Shown in pieces: positions 63,174-64,000 of a DNA stretch of 64,000 nt (the stretch's first letter is position 1; every line of letters starts with the position of its first letter). Under the pieces are notes generated by a model. The model saw only the letters and a list, made by a program, of their open reading frames with translations, was not told the DNA's origin and ran no database searches. This stretch comes from Amycolatopsis regifaucium (lineage in GTDB: Bacteria > Actinomycetota > Actinomycetes > Mycobacteriales > Pseudonocardiaceae). Position numbers and translations under genes: made by a program. The stretch lies in assembly GCF_001613935.1 (NCBI RefSeq), contig NZ_LQCI01000049.1, positions 124,001-188,000 on the forward strand, read 5' to 3'.

Positions 63174-63902
63174 TCAGTCGTCCTTGTTCGGGTGCGTCGT
63201 GTGGCCGGGCCGCACGATGGTGGTGAGGGCGTTCTCGACGTGCTCTAGATGGGAGGTCATCGCCGCGACGGCGTCCGCTTCGGACCCGGCGGCGATGGCG
63301 GTGACGATCTCGCGATGCTCGATGTTCGAACGCGCGCGGCGGCCGCCCAGCTGGTTGAGGAAGGACGACTGGCGCGCCAGCGCGTCCCGGATCTCCTCGA
63401 TGACCTTGCCGAACACCGGATTGCCCGAGGCCTGGGCGATGGTGATGTGGAACAGCGAATCCAGCGCCACCCACGCGGTGTTGTCGGTTTCGAGGTCCAT
63501 CCGCTCGACAAGGTGACCGAGCAGATCGAGGTCGTCGGTGCTGCGGCGCACGGCCGCGTATCCGGCGACGGGGATCTCGACGTGGCGCCGCACCTCGAAC
63601 AGGTCGCGGGCCGAATAGGTCCCGAACGTAGGGTTCTCGACCGGCCCGGTGGCGGTCACGAAGGTCCCTTTGCCCGTTTTGGACACGGTGAGCCCGAGCG
63701 CCTGCAGCCCCCGCAGTGCCTCGCGGACGACCGAGCGGCTGACCTCGAACTCCTTGCCGAGCGCGGATTCCGACGGCAGCTTCTCGCCGACGGCGTACTC
63801 ACCGCGCTCGATGGCGCCGCGAAGGTGGGCCAGTACGGCCTCCATCGCGCTGATGCGCCGCGGACCACCGTGTCCGGCTGTCTGGCTGTCAGACAGGTTC
63901 AT
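63174..63902 (-). CDS. FadR/GntR family regulator of the asparagine operon (FCD)
   Basis: A 242-aa regulator. GntR winged helix: [47 protein letters not shown] domain with [15 protein letters not shown] and [14 protein letters not shown]is ligands. ATG 63902 or ATG 63845 (residue 20) may be the true start: the operator CTGTCAGACAG lies in the codons between. It is the first gene of the operon with permease, asparaginase and aspA, so it likely senses an operon metabolite such as aspartate. Confidence 0.88.
   Translation of the reverse strand: MNLSDSQTAGHGGPRRISAMEAVLAHLRGAIERGEYAVGEKLPSESALGKEFEVSRSVVREALRGLQALGLTVSKTGKGTFVTATGPVENPTFGTYSARDLFEVRRHVEIPVAGYAAVRRSTDDLDLLGHLVERMDLETDNTAWVALDSLFHITIAQASGNPVFGKVIEEIRDALARQSSFLNQLGGRRARSNIEHREIVTAIAAGSEADAVAAMTSHLEHVENALTTIVRPGHTTHPNKDD
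63886..63896. promoter_or_regulatory. GntR/FadR-type operator CTGTCAGACAG
   Basis: An exact 11-bp palindrome with one central base, matching the N-TGTC-N-GACA-N consensus of FCD regulators. It lies within the first codons if the regulator starts at 63902, or 41-51 bp upstream of ATG 63845. The latter would make autoregulation conventional. Confidence 0.5.
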
Positions 63903-63961
63903 GGGACGAGATCGTGCGGCCGGTCCAATGCTTTGTCAAGCGATCGGACCCGGGGCCGGAC

Positions 63962-64000
63962 TCAGCCCGCACGGTCCGCGTCGATGGGGTAGCCGAGCTG
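63962..64000 (-). CDS. C-terminal fragment of a minus-strand gene (partial)
   Basis: A minus-strand frame from the window edge reads QLGYPIDADRAG then TGA (stop at 63962-63964). It is only 12 residues, so identity and reality are uncertain. It would be the gene upstream of the asparagine regulator. Confidence 0.3.
   Translation of the reverse strand, partial: QLGYPIDADRAG

Overview
The window is GC-rich actinobacterial chromosome. Gene content and order point to the Pseudonocardiaceae, most likely an Amycolatopsis species: a Streptomyces-type fabD-fabH-acpP-fabF block with a PucR-type FasR regulator, the aceE / DUF3052 / ahpE neighbourhood also known from Mycobacterium, DUF3145, a CtpE-type ATPase, GTG/TTG starts and leaderless-looking promoters. 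The genus is an inference. Most of the window is ordinary core chromosome; no CRISPR array, intact insertion sequence or prophage was seen.

Layout. 1-8.4 kb: the N-terminal part of a LuxR-type AAA regulator, two translationally coupled secreted subtilases, a phytoene-desaturase-like oxidoreductase, a secreted trypsin-like protease and YaaA. 8.4-14.8 kb: a two-domain acetyltransferase, a degenerate aminoglycoside-kinase-like protein, a 2-hydroxyacid dehydrogenase, a glyoxalase-fold protein, proS and a membrane-anchored protein. 14.7-19.2 kb (minus strand): HAD phosphatase, two related membrane-anchored proteins (one frame-disrupted) and an MprF-like protein. 19.4-25.9 kb: YjbQ with an XRE-cupin regulator, an acetyltransferase, a two-component system, and an acyl desaturase with its ferredoxin reductase. 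25.9-35.7 kb: TetR regulator, the proton-translocating transhydrogenase operon pntAA-pntAB-pntB ending in a lipoate-ligase-like gene, an Lsr2 / histone-tail hybrid, a flavin disulfide oxidoreductase, membrane-anchored proteins and DUF3145. 35.7-43.2 kb: CtpE-like ATPase and the fatty-acid synthesis operon with fasR. 43.2-51.5 kb: a structured intergenic region, pnuC, a lactate dehydrogenase, aceE, DUF3052, ahpE, tRNA-Val(UAC) and a second two-domain acetyltransferase. 51.5-59.3 kb: accessory genes (an orphan cassette-like gene, AhpD-like/MarR pair, cupin, TetR with twin operators, PLP enzyme/GntR pair, phosphoesterase, CocE-like hydrolase). 59.3-64 kb: an asparagine/aspartate operon (FadR-type regulator, permease, asparaginase, aspartase).

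The most unusual non-coding feature is a family of at least nine long palindromes (arms 14-27 bp, loops 1-7 nt) plus shorter relatives. All lie at gene 3' ends, mostly between convergent genes. Their arms are themselves nested palindromes around a GAAGG-NNN-CCTTC core. They look like bidirectional terminators without U-tracts, or a dispersed palindromic element. The most unusual protein is an Lsr2 dimerisation domain fused to a long Lys/Ala histone-H1-like tail (30377-31081). Three compact regulator/operator pairs are also legible (25.85, 54.4 and 63.89 kb), together with a 13-bp motif shared by the first regulator and the subtilase operon.
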